Assembly: GCA_029266525.1 (NCBI GenBank)
Contig: JAQSWQ010000023.1
Coordinates: 1 to 50,012, forward strand
DNA length: 50,012 nt
From: Microvirga sp.
GTDB lineage: Bacteria > Pseudomonadota > Alphaproteobacteria > Rhizobiales > Beijerinckiaceae
Direction of reading: 5' to 3'
Position 1 is the stretch's first letter. Each line of letters starts with the position of its first letter. The notes beneath the pieces are model-generated. The model saw nothing but the letters and a program-made list of their open reading frames with translations. It had not been told where the DNA came from and did not search any database. The translations under genes and the position numbers were made by a program. Below are positions 40,746 through 49,557 of the stretch, piece by piece.

Positions 40746-41776
40746 GCGGCGAAATGCTCCCCGAGAGGTTCGAATCCGTCGCGGCGCTCGAGGCCTTCAT
40801 GACCGAGCCCACGCCGGCGCTCGTCGAGGACCTCGCGCGCGCCCCCGGCGACATCCTCATCCTCGGCGTCGCCGGCAAGATGGGCCCGACCTTGGCCCGA
40901 ATGGCGAAGCGCGCCGCCCCGGAGCGCGGCGTGATCGGCGTCGCGCGTTTTTCGGACGTCGCGGAGCGGCGCAAGCTCGACAGGGCCGGCGTCGAGACGC
41001 TTGCCTGCGACCTCCTCGACCGCGCCGCTGTCGAGAGGCTGCCGCGCGCGCCCAACGTCATCTTCATGGCCGGCATGAAGTTCGGCGCGACCGGCAACGA
41101 GCCGCTGACCTGGGCCATGAACGTGCACGTGCCGGCGATCGTGGCCGAGGTCTACAAGAGCGCGCGCATCGTCGCCTTCTCGACCGGCTGCGTGTACCCG
41201 TTTGTGCCCGTCGAGTCTGGCGGCGCCACGGAAGATGACCCCACGGTGCCCCCGTCCGGCGACTACGCCAATTCCTGCGTGGGCCGCGAGCGCATGTTCT
41301 CCTACTTCTCGGCCCAGCACGGCACGCCGGGGCGGATCTTCCGGCTGAACTACGCGATCGACATGCGCTACGGCGTCCTGCACGACATCGCCCGAAAGGT
41401 CTGGGCGGGAGAGGAGATCGACGTCGCCATGGGCCACGTCAACGTGATCTGGCAGGGTGACGCCAATGAGGCTGCGCTGCGTTGCCTGGCGCACACGACG
41501 ACGCCGACGAGCCCGATCAACGTCACCGGGCCGGAGACGATCTCGGTGCGCTGGCTCGCCGGCGAGTTCGGGCGGCTCATGGGCAAGGCACCAGCTATCG
41601 TCGGCACGGAGGCTGCGACGGGCTGGCTCAACAACGCCACGCGCATGATCGCCGAGTTCGGCCCGCCGCGCGTGCCCCTGGCGAAGATGATCGAATGGAC
41701 GGCCGACTGGATCATGCGTGACCGCGAGAGCCTCGGCAAGCCGACCCATTACGAGGTGCGGGATGGCCGCTATTGA
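40742..41776 (+). CDS. NAD-dependent epimerase/dehydratase-like SDR with altered active site
   Basis: 344 residues of the extended SDR family. A Rossmann GVAGKMG (about 42-48) and the Ser/Thr region FSTGCVYPF (about 147-155) are present. The expected YxxxK is YANSC, with Tyr at 175 and Cys at 179 in place of Lys. ATGA overlap with the enolase-like gene. The substrate may be the product of that enzyme; the Cys suggests changed or lost redox chemistry, though the family may use another Lys. Confidence 0.85.
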   Translation: MSGEMLPERFESVAALEAFMTEPTPALVEDLARAPGDILILGVAGKMGPTLARMAKRAAPERGVIGVARFSDVAERRKLDRAGVETLACDLLDRAAVERLPRAPNVIFMAGMKFGATGNEPLTWAMNVHVPAIVAEVYKSARIVAFSTGCVYPFVPVESGGATEDDPTVPPSGDYANSCVGRERMFSYFSAQHGTPGRIFRLNYAIDMRYGVLHDIARKVWAGEEIDVAMGHVNVIWQGDANEAALRCLAHTTTPTSPINVTGPETISVRWLAGEFGRLMGKAPAIVGTEAATGWLNNATRMIAEFGPPRVPLAKMIEWTADWIMRDRESLGKPTHYEVRDGRY

Positions 41777-42623
41777 GGCGCTCGTCGAGGAGCCGCTGAC
41801 GGAAGCCGACGCCGAAGGCGCGCTGCCTCTCTCGGCCGAGGCCGGCTGGAACCAGACCGCCGAGGATTGGCGCTTCATGCTGAGCGAGGGGCGCGGCATC
41901 GGCGTGCGGGAAGGCGCGCGCTGGGTCGGCAGCGCTCTGGCGCTGCCCTTGGGCGAGCGGCTCGCCTGGATCAGCATGGTGCTGGTGGCGAAGGATGCGC
42001 GTCGCCGCGGCATCGGAACGCGGCTGCTGCGGCAAGCGATCGACATGGTGCGCGACGCCGGCCGCATCGCCGGGCTCGACGCCACCGAGCTCGGCCGCCC
42101 CGTCTATCTGCCGCTCGGCTTCCAGGACGTCTATGCCATCTGGCGCCTGCGGCTTGACCCGCGCATCACGGCGGAGCCGCCCCGCGGCTGCACGGTTCGG
42201 CGGCTCATGCCGGTGGACCTGCCGGCTGTCGCGACTTTCGACGAGGCTCGCAGCGGAATGCGGCGGCGGGCCGTGCTGGCCTATCTCCTCGACCAGGCGC
42301 CGGATGCGGCGTTCCTTGTCGAGACAGAGGGGCGCCTCCTCGGCTACGCGCTCGGCCGCCCGGGGCGGACAGCATTTCAAATCGGGCCGGTTGTGGCTGC
42401 GAGCGAAGAGGTAGCGCTCGCGTTGCTGAGCCGCGCGATGTCGCGGGTGAACGGCCCGGCGATGATCGACGTGCCGGATGCGCATGCCGCCCTGCGGGCC
42501 TGGCTCGACCGGGCCGGCGCCGTGCGCCAGCGCGGTTTCACGCGCATGACTCTCGGCGCGCCGCCGCCGGGCCTTGCCGATCCGAAGCACATCTTCGCCC
42601 TCGCCGGACCCGAGCTCGGATGA
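41763..42623 (+). CDS. GNAT acetyltransferase, two-domain
   Basis: 286 residues from an ATG at 41763 that lies 14 bp inside the SDR gene. The N-terminal GNAT domain has the acetyl-CoA loop [15 protein letters not shown] at about 79-93. The C-terminal part (140-280) matches the acetyltransf_18-type second domain, with [11 protein letters not shown] and a closing RGFTRMTLG. Probably cotranscribed with the upstream three genes. The target amine or sugar is unknown. Confidence 0.88.
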   Translation: MAAIEALVEEPLTEADAEGALPLSAEAGWNQTAEDWRFMLSEGRGIGVREGARWVGSALALPLGERLAWISMVLVAKDARRRGIGTRLLRQAIDMVRDAGRIAGLDATELGRPVYLPLGFQDVYAIWRLRLDPRITAEPPRGCTVRRLMPVDLPAVATFDEARSGMRRRAVLAYLLDQAPDAAFLVETEGRLLGYALGRPGRTAFQIGPVVAASEEVALALLSRAMSRVNGPAMIDVPDAHAALRAWLDRAGAVRQRGFTRMTLGAPPPGLADPKHIFALAGPELG

Positions 42624-42689
42624 TCTCTTGCAGACCCGACCTCTGGGCGGTTCGCGGTCTCGCGCCTGCCGAACAAGCAAGCGCTGAGA

Positions 42690-42719
42690 TTGACAGGCGT
42701 TCGTAAGCCGGTACCTTAC
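42690..42719 (+). promoter_or_regulatory. higBA promoter with overlapping dyad operator
   Basis: TTGACA at 42690-42695 and TACCTT at 42712-42717 (16-base spacer) form a plausible promoter. A dyad GTAAG (42703-42707) / CTTAC (42715-42719) covers the spacer and the -10 box, the usual site for HigA autorepression. Transcription would start at about 42724-42725, at the GTG start of higB, leaving no room for a ribosome binding site. Confidence 0.55.
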
Positions 42720-42724
42720 ATGAC

Positions 42725-43003
42725 GTGATCCGCTCGTTCAGGAGCAAGGCGCTTCGTCTGTTTGCCGAGACGGGCAATGCGCGAAAGCTCGGCGTCCCGA
42801 ACGTCGGGCGCGTTCGCCAGATCCTACTGGCCTTGGAGGTCGCTCGGCACCCTGAGAACATGAACAGCCCCGGGCTCCGGTTCCACGGTCTTAAGGGCGA
42901 GCGGAAGGGTACGTTCGCCGTAGACGCGAGCGGCAACTGGCGGATCACCTTCCGTTGGGACGGCAACGACGCCGTCGACGTCGATCTGGAGGATTACCAC
43001 TGA
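42725..43003 (+). CDS. higB: HigB-type toxin, RelE/ParE superfamily
   Basis: 92 residues from a GTG at 42725. IRSFRSKALRLFAETG, the LLALEVARHPENMNSPGLRFHGLKGERKG block, and the closing NWRITFRWDGNDAVDVDLEDYH are characteristic of the HigB family, which cleaves ribosome-bound mRNA. The order toxin then antitoxin, and TGATG overlap with higA, support it. No ribosome binding site is visible. Confidence 0.92.
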   Translation: MIRSFRSKALRLFAETGNARKLGVPNVGRVRQILLALEVARHPENMNSPGLRFHGLKGERKGTFAVDASGNWRITFRWDGNDAVDVDLEDYH

Positions 43004-43311
43004 TGGCCGGCAACCCGCTTCTGAAGGGCCTTGCGCCAATGCACCCTGGCGAGTTTCTGCGCGATATAACGCTTCCAGCCCTCGATCTCCCGAAAGCCGA
43101 GATCGCGCGGCGGCTCGGAATCTCCCGTCAGACCCTCTACGACATTCTCGACCAGAAGCAGCCGGTGACTCCGGCGATGGCGCTACGCCTCGGCAAGTTT
43201 TTCGGCAACGGCCCCGACTTCTGGCTCAACCTCCAGCGCGAGTACGAGCTGCGCACCCTCGAGCCGAAGATGGCCGAGGAGCTGGCCGCGATCGAGCCGG
43301 TGGCGGCCTGA
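43003..43311 (+). CDS. higA: HigA-type antitoxin
   Basis: 102 residues from ATG 43003, overlapping the toxin stop by one base. MHPGEFLRDITLPALDL and the helix-turn-helix KAEIARRLGISRQTLYDILDQK, then GPDFWLNLQREYELR, are the classic HigA/VapI signature. It neutralises HigB and represses the operon through the dyad upstream. Confidence 0.94.
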   Translation: MAGNPLLKGLAPMHPGEFLRDITLPALDLPKAEIARRLGISRQTLYDILDQKQPVTPAMALRLGKFFGNGPDFWLNLQREYELRTLEPKMAEELAAIEPVAA

Positions 43312-43327
43312 GCTTCGTACCGGCGTC

Positions 43328-43357
43328 GGGGCGGCTGCATTACCTTTCCGCCGCCCC
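43328..43357. terminator. Hairpin after higBA
   Basis: GGGGCGGC (43328-43335) and GCCGCCCC (43350-43357) are a perfect 8-bp stem with a 14-base loop, 16 bp past the higA stop and 33 bp before the next gene. No T-run follows, so termination would be partial at best. Confidence 0.4.
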
Positions 43358-43390
43358 ATGCCAAGACCCGCTCGCTAACCACGAACCATC

Positions 43391-44458
43391 ATGTCGAACG
43401 CCCCGCATTGGTCTGATCTGCCCGAGGCAGTGCGCGCGCAGCTCCGTAAGGGCGTCGCGATCCCGGCCCATCCGCTCGCGCTCGATCCGAAGCGCGAGCT
43501 CGACCGCGCCTCGCAACGCGCGCTGACCCGCTACTACATCGACGCTGGCGCGGGCGGGCTCGCGGTCGGGGTGCATTCGACCCAGTTCGCGATCCGCGAG
43601 GTCGGGCTGTACCGGCCCGTGCTCGAGCTCGCGGCCGAGACTGCGAAAGCCTGGACCGACCGGCCGCTCGTCATGATCGCCGGCGCGATCGGGCGCACCG
43701 CGCAGGCCGTGGAGGAGGCGCGCACCGCCCGCGCTCTCGGCTATCACGCCGTGCTCCTTTCGCTCGCCGCCATGAAGGGCGCCGCCGAGGACGAGCTCGT
43801 GGAGCACTGTCGCGCGGTTGCGGCCGAGATGCCGCTGATCGGCTTCTATCTCCAGCCGGCGGTCGGCGGCATCCCGCTCTCGCGCGCCTTCTGGACGCGC
43901 TTTGCCGCGATCGAGAACGTGGTCGCGATCAAGGTTGCGCCGTTCAACCGCTACGGCACGCTCGACGTCGCCTTCGGCGTCGCCGCGGCGGGCGCCGAGG
44001 ACCGCGTCACGCTCTACACCGGCAACGACGACCACATCGTCTCGGACCTCGTCACGCCCTTCGCGGTCCGCACGGCTAAGCGCGAGGTGGTGCTGCGCTT
44101 CAAGGGCGGGCTCTTGGGCCATTGGAGCGTGTGGGTGAAGGGCGCGGTCGCCCTCCTCGAGCGTCTCCACCGCGCCGTCGCGGCCGGCCCGATCCCGCCC
44201 GAGATCCTCGCGCTCGACGGCTTCGTCACCGACTGCAACAGCGTGATCTTCGACGTGGCGAACAACTTCGCCGGCTGCATCCCGGGCTGCCACGAGATCC
44301 TGCGCCGACAGGGGCTCATGACCTCGATCCACTGCCTCGACCCGCACGAGACGCTGAGCCCCGGCCAGGCCGAAGGCATCGACCGCCTCTACGCCACCTA
44401 TCCGGAATGGACCGACGACGAATTCGTCGCCGCGAACCTCCAGCGTTGGCGGGGCTGA
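43391..44458 (+). CDS. DapA-like (dihydrodipicolinate synthase family) lyase
   Basis: 355 residues, longer than DapA (about 295). The TIM-barrel core is present with Schiff-base K181 (VVAIKVAPFNRY) and the catalytic Tyr at 153 (GFYLQP). A C-terminal extension of about 60 residues carries a Cys-rich part (DCNSVIFDVANNFAGCIPGC). Such proteins split or join keto acids, for example as aldolases on dehydrated sugar acids, a good fit after an enolase-superfamily dehydratase. Its stop is directly against that of tctC2. Confidence 0.88.
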   Translation: MSNAPHWSDLPEAVRAQLRKGVAIPAHPLALDPKRELDRASQRALTRYYIDAGAGGLAVGVHSTQFAIREVGLYRPVLELAAETAKAWTDRPLVMIAGAIGRTAQAVEEARTARALGYHAVLLSLAAMKGAAEDELVEHCRAVAAEMPLIGFYLQPAVGGIPLSRAFWTRFAAIENVVAIKVAPFNRYGTLDVAFGVAAAGAEDRVTLYTGNDDHIVSDLVTPFAVRTAKREVVLRFKGGLLGHWSVWVKGAVALLERLHRAVAAGPIPPEILALDGFVTDCNSVIFDVANNFAGCIPGCHEILRRQGLMTSIHCLDPHETLSPGQAEGIDRLYATYPEWTDDEFVAANLQRWRG

Positions 44459-45439
44459 TCAATCGACCTGGGCGCCCGACTTCCGCACCCGGTCGCGCCA
44501 TTTCTCGATGTCGGCGGCGTGCACCTTCTTGAACTCCTCGATCGACGAGGGCAGCGGCACGAGGCCCATATCCTTGATCTTGCGATCGAACTCGGGCTCG
44601 CGCAGGATCCTGTTCACCTCCTCGTTCATGCGCCGCACGACCGGCTCGGGCGTGCCCTTGGGCGCGAACAGCGCGTACCAGGTCGTGCTCTCCCAGCCCG
44701 GCAAATTGCAGGCTTCTGCCACCGGCGGCACCTCCGGCAGGGCTGCGACCTTCTGCGCCGTCGTGATGCCGAGCGGGCGGAAGGTGCCGGCGCGCAGCTG
44801 CGCCATGATCGGGATCGACTGCTGGAACATCAGCTGCGCCTCGCCCGACATCATGGCGTTCATGGCCGGCGGCGTTCCGCGGTAGGGCACATGCACGATG
44901 TCGATTCCGGCGGCTTGCGCGAACTGGGCGCCGGCAAGATGGCCTGAGGCGCCGTTCCCGGTCGAGGCGTAGTTGAGCTTGCCGGGTTCCTTCTTCGCTG
45001 CGGCGAGGAGGTCGGAGCAGCTCTTGATGTCGGGCAGGACCTTGGGGTTGACGATCAGCACGTTCGGCACGTCGACGAGGAGCGCGACGTGCTCGAAATC
45101 CTTCATCACGTCGAAGTTGAGCTGCTTGTACAGCGTCGCATTGATTGCGTGCGTGCCGGCGGTGCCGATGAGGAAGGTGTAGCCGTCGGGCTTTGCGCGC
45201 GCGACGAACTCCGAGCCGATGTTGCCGCCCGCCCCCGTGCGGCTGTCGACCACGATGGTTTGGCCGAGCGCTTTGCCCAAGGGTTCGGCCAGCATGCGGG
45301 CGAAGATGTCGGTGCCGGCGCCGGTCGGGAAGCCGCCGAAGATCTGGATCGGCCGCTCCTTCGGCCAGTCCTGGGCGGCAGCCCCGGAGAGCGACGCGGC
45401 AGCGAGTATCACAGCGGTGATGATGGTGCTTGGCGACAT
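44459..45439 (-). CDS. tctC: TctC-type solute-binding protein (system 2)
   Basis: 326 residues with signal peptide IITAVILAAASLSGAAAQ. WPKERPIQIFGGFPTGAGTDIFARML and the GAGGNIGSEFVARAKPDGYTFLIG loop are the Bug family pattern. Little like the system 1 protein outside these motifs, so the ligand may differ. Last gene of the order tctB-tctA-tctC here, unlike system 1. Confidence 0.93.
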   Translation of the reverse strand: MSPSTIITAVILAAASLSGAAAQDWPKERPIQIFGGFPTGAGTDIFARMLAEPLGKALGQTIVVDSRTGAGGNIGSEFVARAKPDGYTFLIGTAGTHAINATLYKQLNFDVMKDFEHVALLVDVPNVLIVNPKVLPDIKSCSDLLAAAKKEPGKLNYASTGNGASGHLAGAQFAQAAGIDIVHVPYRGTPPAMNAMMSGEAQLMFQQSIPIMAQLRAGTFRPLGITTAQKVAALPEVPPVAEACNLPGWESTTWYALFAPKGTPEPVVRRMNEEVNRILREPEFDRKIKDMGLVPLPSSIEEFKKVHAADIEKWRDRVRKSGAQVD

Positions 45440-45448
45440 GTCGATTCT

Positions 45449-46945
45449 CTACTCCTGGAAGGCCTGGGCCCGGGTCCTGCGGAATGATGGCAGGATGACC
45501 GCGATGAGCAAGAGCGCCGCGGCGGCAAGCAGCGCCGCCGAGATCGGGCGCTCGAGGAAGACCCATGGGTTGCCGCGGCTCACAAGCAGGGCCCGGCGCA
45601 GGTTCTCCTCCATGAGGGGCCCGAGCACGAAGCCGAGCAGCAGCGGGGCCGGCTCGCAGCCGAACTTCAGGAGGAGGTAGCCGAGCGCCCCGAAGACCAG
45701 CATGAACATGACCTCGATCGCCGAGGAGTTCAGCGAATACACGCCGATGCAGCATAGGAGCAGGATGGTCGGGTGCAGCAGGCGATAGGGCAGGCGCAGC
45801 ATCTGCACCCAGAGCCCGATCAGCGGCAGGTTGATGACGAGCAGCATGAGATTGCCGATCCACATGCTGCACACCACACCCCAGAACAGCGCCGGCTGCT
45901 CGGCGATGAAGCGCGGGCTCGGCGCCACGCCGAAGATCTGCATCGCTCCCATCATCAGCGCCATGAGGGCGTTCGCCGGGATGCCCAATGTCAGCATCGG
46001 GATGAACGAGGCCTGTGCGCCGGCATTGTTGGCGCTCTCCGGGCCGGCGACGCCCTCGATGGCGCCGCGGCCGAAGCGCTCGGGCTCGCGGGCGATCTTT
46101 TTCTCCAGCGCGTAGGACGAGAAGGCGGCGAGCGCCGCGCTGCCGCCGGGCAGCACGCCGAGCAGCGAGCCGAGCACCGTGCCCCGCACCGAGGCCGGCG
46201 CGGCCTGCCGGAACTCCTCCCGCGAGGGCCAAAGCCGCCCGATCACGGCGGCGAGGCGCGGCATCTCGCTCTTCTCGAGGTTGACGAGGATGTCGGCGAC
46301 CCCGAACAGCCCCATGGCGATCACCACGAAGCCGATCCCGTCCGCGAGCTGGGGCACGCCGAAGGTGAAGCGCTCGGTCCCGGAGTTCACGTCGGAGCCG
46401 ATGAGGCCGAGGAGCAGGCCGAGCAGGGTCACGCCGATCGCCTTGTCGATGGCGCCGTGCGCCAGCACCACCGCGCCGACCAGCCCGAGCGCCATCAGCG
46501 CAAAATATTCCGGCGCCTGGAACTGCAGCCCGAGCCGGGCGAGCGGCGGCGAGGCAAGCGCGATGAACAGCGTCGCGACCGAGCCCGCGAAGAAGGATCC
46601 GAGCGCCGCAATCGCCAGCGCCGCCCCGGCGCGCCCCTGCAAGGCCATCTGGTGGCCGTCGAGCGTGGTCACCACGGAGGAGGTCTCGCCCGGAAGCTTG
46701 ACCAGGATGGCGGTGGTCGAGCCGCCGTACTGCGCGCCGTAATAGATGCCGGCGAGCATGATCAGCGCCGTGACCGGCGCGAAATGATAGGTCAGAGGCA
46801 AGAGCATCGAGATCGTGGCGAGAGGCCCGATGCCCGGCAGCACGCCGATCAGGGTGCCGACAAGCGCGCCGAGGAGGCAGAACAACAGGTTCGTCGGCGT
46901 GACCGCGACCGAAAAGCCGAGCGCGAGGTTTCCGAACAGGTCCAC
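45449..46945 (-). CDS. tctA: Tripartite tricarboxylate transporter, large permease (system 2)
   Basis: 498 residues from a GTG at 46945, two bases after the tctB stop; the longer open frame upstream is spurious. FCLLGALVGTLIGVLPGIGPLATISMLLPLTYHF, YYGAQYGGSTTAILVKLPGETSSVVTTLDGHQMA and the GVLPGGSAALAAFSSYALEKK region mark TctA. About 12 helices. Confidence 0.95.
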   Translation of the reverse strand: MDLFGNLALGFSVAVTPTNLLFCLLGALVGTLIGVLPGIGPLATISMLLPLTYHFAPVTALIMLAGIYYGAQYGGSTTAILVKLPGETSSVVTTLDGHQMALQGRAGAALAIAALGSFFAGSVATLFIALASPPLARLGLQFQAPEYFALMALGLVGAVVLAHGAIDKAIGVTLLGLLLGLIGSDVNSGTERFTFGVPQLADGIGFVVIAMGLFGVADILVNLEKSEMPRLAAVIGRLWPSREEFRQAAPASVRGTVLGSLLGVLPGGSAALAAFSSYALEKKIAREPERFGRGAIEGVAGPESANNAGAQASFIPMLTLGIPANALMALMMGAMQIFGVAPSPRFIAEQPALFWGVVCSMWIGNLMLLVINLPLIGLWVQMLRLPYRLLHPTILLLCCIGVYSLNSSAIEVMFMLVFGALGYLLLKFGCEPAPLLLGFVLGPLMEENLRRALLVSRGNPWVFLERPISAALLAAAALLLIAVILPSFRRTRAQAFQE

Positions 46946-46947
46946 GA

Positions 46948-47400
46948 TCAGCGGACCCAGAGCGGGATGTTGAGCCCAAGGAGCTTGACGAAGACGATGG
47001 CGCAGAACGCCATGGCGAGCATGGCGAGCGACGCAACCTCGTGCCAGCGGCTGGTTCGATCGGCGAGCGCGGCGCCGAGGATCGCGCCCATCGCGGCGAC
47101 GAGGATGCCGGCGCGGTCGATCAGGAGCGCGAAGGCGACGCCGCCTCCGAGCACGCCGATGAACGGGCGAAGGCGCATGCGCTCGACGGCCGCGCCCGCG
47201 GCGAACGCCGCGCGGGAGGCGACCAAGGCGCCGACGAGGACGAGGAGCCAGGCGAGCCCGTAGGGCATGTAGCCCGGCCCCATCCGCCGGGCCGTGCCCA
47301 TCGGGAGATCGGCGCCGAAGATCAGCGCGGCGATGCCGAAGGCCGCGAGGAGGGCGCCCGCCCAGACATCCTGGAGGGTGAAGAGCCGCATCGAAGGCAT
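46948..47400 (-). CDS. tctB: Tripartite tricarboxylate transporter, small permease (system 2)
   Basis: 150 residues from ATG 47400 (AGGGAAAC upstream; the frame is open 37 codons more). Four hydrophobic helices and the GADLPMGTARRMGPGYMPYGLAWLL block fit TctB. First gene of its operon, divergent from the FAD oxidoreductase across 67 bp. Confidence 0.9.
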   Translation of the reverse strand: MPSMRLFTLQDVWAGALLAAFGIAALIFGADLPMGTARRMGPGYMPYGLAWLLVLVGALVASRAAFAAGAAVERMRLRPFIGVLGGGVAFALLIDRAGILVAAMGAILGAALADRTSRWHEVASLAMLAMAFCAIVFVKLLGLNIPLWVR

Positions 47401-47467
47401 GTTTCCCTGGCCGCTTTGGCCGACTATGGGACAGGAGCGAAGCGAGCGACAAGCGGGGGGCGGACAA

Positions 47468-48730
47468 ATGGCCGAAGGGTCCAGGAGGATCGGCGTGATC
47501 GGCGCCGGCATGATCGGCGTCGCCGCCGCGAGCTTCCTTCAGCGCGAGGGGCATGAGGTCGTCCTGATCGAGCCCGGCAATCCCGGCGAGGGCACGTCCT
47601 TCGGCAATGCCGGCTGCCTCAACGGCTCCTCGGTGGTCCCGATGTCGATGCCGGGCACGATCAAGAACGTGCCGCAATGGCTGATCGACCCGATGGGCCC
47701 GCTAGTGATCCGCTGGGCCTATCTGCCGGCGCTCGCGCCCTGGCTGATCCGCTTCATCCGCGCCGGCACGCCCGGGAAGGTGCGGGCGCAAGCGAAGGCG
47801 CTGCGCAGCATCCTCGGACCATCGCTCGCGACGCTCGCGCCGCTTCTAAAGGACGCCGGCGCCGAGGACCTCGTGAAGAAGCACGGGCACCTCTTCGTCT
47901 ATCGCTCGCAAGAGAGCTGGCGAAAGGAGAGCCTCGCCTGGCAGCTCAGGCGCGAGAACGGCGTCGAGTGGGACGAGTTCGAGGCCGACGAGCTGCGCCA
48001 GCTCGATCCGAACCTGTCGCGCGACTACGTCAAGGGCGTGCTCGTGCGCGAGAACGGGCACACCGTGAACCCGCACCGGCTCGTCAACAGCCTCGCCGAG
48101 GCCTTCGTGCGCAACGGCGGCAGGATCGAGCGGACGCGCGCCATCGCCTTCGAGCTCGACGGCGAGCGCCTGAAAGGCGTCCGCACGGAGAGCGGCACGA
48201 TTGCGGTCGAGGGCGCGGCCGTGACGGCCGGCATCTGGTCGAAGACGCTCGCGGCCGGGCTCGGCGATCGCATGCCGCTCGAGACCGAGCGCGGCTACCA
48301 CCTGATGATCCGCGATCCGGAGGTCGTGCCGCGCATCCCGGTGGCCGACGCCGAGGGCAAGTTCGTGGCGACCCCGATGGAGCTCGGCATCCGCATCGCC
48401 GGCACGGTCGAGCTCGCAGGCTTGAAGGCGCCGCCGAATTGGGAACGCGCGCGGGTGCTGCTGCGCCACGTCCGGCGCATGTACCCGGCGCTCCAGGAAG
48501 CTTACGCCGACGAGCGCGTCTCGACCTGGATGGGCCACCGTCCGAGCCTGCCCGATTCGCTCCCCGCGATCGGCCGCTCGCGCCGCTCGCCCGACGTGGT
48601 CTACGCCTTCGGCCACGGCCATGTCGGCATGGCGGGCGCCCCGATGACCGGCAAGCTCGTGGCGGAACTCCTCTCCGGAAAGCCGCCGAGCGTCGATCTT
48701 GCGCCGTTCAGCCCGCAACGATTCGGGTGA
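47468..48730 (+). CDS. DadA-like FAD-dependent oxidoreductase
   Basis: 420 residues from ATG 47468. FAD motif IGVIGAGMIGVAAASFLQREG, then GTSFGNAGCLNGSSVVPMSMPG typical of D-amino-acid dehydrogenases, HTVNPHRLVNSLAEAF and the C-terminal GHGHVGMAGAPMTGKLVAELL. It probably oxidises a D-amino or hydroxy acid to the keto acid, passing electrons to the respiratory chain. Proximity suggests that the compound enters via transporter system 2; that is inference. Confidence 0.9.
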   Translation: MAEGSRRIGVIGAGMIGVAAASFLQREGHEVVLIEPGNPGEGTSFGNAGCLNGSSVVPMSMPGTIKNVPQWLIDPMGPLVIRWAYLPALAPWLIRFIRAGTPGKVRAQAKALRSILGPSLATLAPLLKDAGAEDLVKKHGHLFVYRSQESWRKESLAWQLRRENGVEWDEFEADELRQLDPNLSRDYVKGVLVRENGHTVNPHRLVNSLAEAFVRNGGRIERTRAIAFELDGERLKGVRTESGTIAVEGAAVTAGIWSKTLAAGLGDRMPLETERGYHLMIRDPEVVPRIPVADAEGKFVATPMELGIRIAGTVELAGLKAPPNWERARVLLRHVRRMYPALQEAYADERVSTWMGHRPSLPDSLPAIGRSRRSPDVVYAFGHGHVGMAGAPMTGKLVAELLSGKPPSVDLAPFSPQRFG

Positions 48731-48784
48731 CCACCTGTTCTCTTGAAGTCACCCAAAATCACAAACACACTAGGGGAGCGTGTA

Positions 48785-49348
48785 TTACGAAGGCGTATTT
48801 TGCGAATTATTTTCCGAGATATCCTCGATGCGCATCGCGAAATGCATCAGGTCAGCGGACAATGAGCCCCAGGCCTTGTGAAGTTTAGCAAGCTCATTTA
48901 CATCCAACGCGCCCTCAAGGTAGTAATCTGGATGCATGACCTTTACGGCGTGAGTGCTTTTACACATAGGCCGCGCAAGTATCTGAACCACTGGCTTGCC
49001 GTCATCGAGCGGCGGTAGTTTGACATTCATCACCACTAAGTGAGCAACCTGATTACGGTTGCCGCTGGCGGTATTGAGTCGTGACTTTAAGCCGTCCCAT
49101 TCTTTCACTATGCTGGGCTTCTCGACATATCGAGCCCGAAGCGCGGCATTAATCATCCTTATCTTCGGCTCGTATGAGGAAATGCTGAAGAACGCTGCAC
49201 GATATGGACGCAGATCGCCAACAAGCCACTTGCCAGTGATCGCGACCACGAAGAGGCCGAACAATGTATCCTCGATCTGCGCCCAATCGGATGTTATTTG
49301 TCCGACAGCTTTATATAATTTGTCAGCTTCGTTTGAGGCGTCGGACAC
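48785..49348 (-). CDS. Unknown protein in low-GC edge region
   Basis: 187 residues from a GTG at 49348; an ATG at 49438 adds 30 residues, but that part is antisense to a more gene-like ORF. AVGQITSDWAQIEDTLFGLFVVAITGKW and SISSYEPKIRMINAALRARY look like helices of a small soluble protein, with HPDYY and a helical end. GC is clearly lower than to its left. Not recognised. Probably acquired. Confidence 0.55.
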   Translation of the reverse strand: MSDASNEADKLYKAVGQITSDWAQIEDTLFGLFVVAITGKWLVGDLRPYRAAFFSISSYEPKIRMINAALRARYVEKPSIVKEWDGLKSRLNTASGNRNQVAHLVVMNVKLPPLDDGKPVVQILARPMCKSTHAVKVMHPDYYLEGALDVNELAKLHKAWGSLSADLMHFAMRIEDISENNSQNTPS

Positions 49349-49522
49349 GGTACGACCTGCGCGACAAGCAGCCGAAGAGTTTTCTCTCGAAGAGACGCAA
49401 CGCCGCTTTGAGGCGCTGGTGAAGGCGGCGCTCAACACGCCGCCAAGCCGATGAAGAATCGCACCACAAAGCGGCGCGAGTCAAAGGGCAGCGCGAGGAA
49501 GGCCGCGAAACCTTCCTCTTAG
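49320..49522 (+). pseudogene. Remnant of a small basic protein, frameshifted
   Basis: The frame reads AAEEFSLEETQRRFEALVKAALNTPP and then stops at 49454. Adding one base at 49443-49444 gives TPPKPMKNRTTKRRESKGS, then ARKAAKPSS and a stop at 49522, the full motif of a common small rhizobial protein found with toxin genes and mobile elements. The 5' end is unclear: a TTG at 49320 is the only start in frame and it overlaps the start of the minus-strand gene. Possibly an antitoxin-like remnant. Confidence 0.45.
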
Positions 49523-49557
49523 ACCGCTTCTTTCGCCAGCGTACGAAGCGCTTGGCC

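Noticed and set aside
44316..47036. 906-residue open frame over tctC2 and tctA2
   Set aside because: Same strand but out of frame with two clear transporter genes; Arg-rich shadow.
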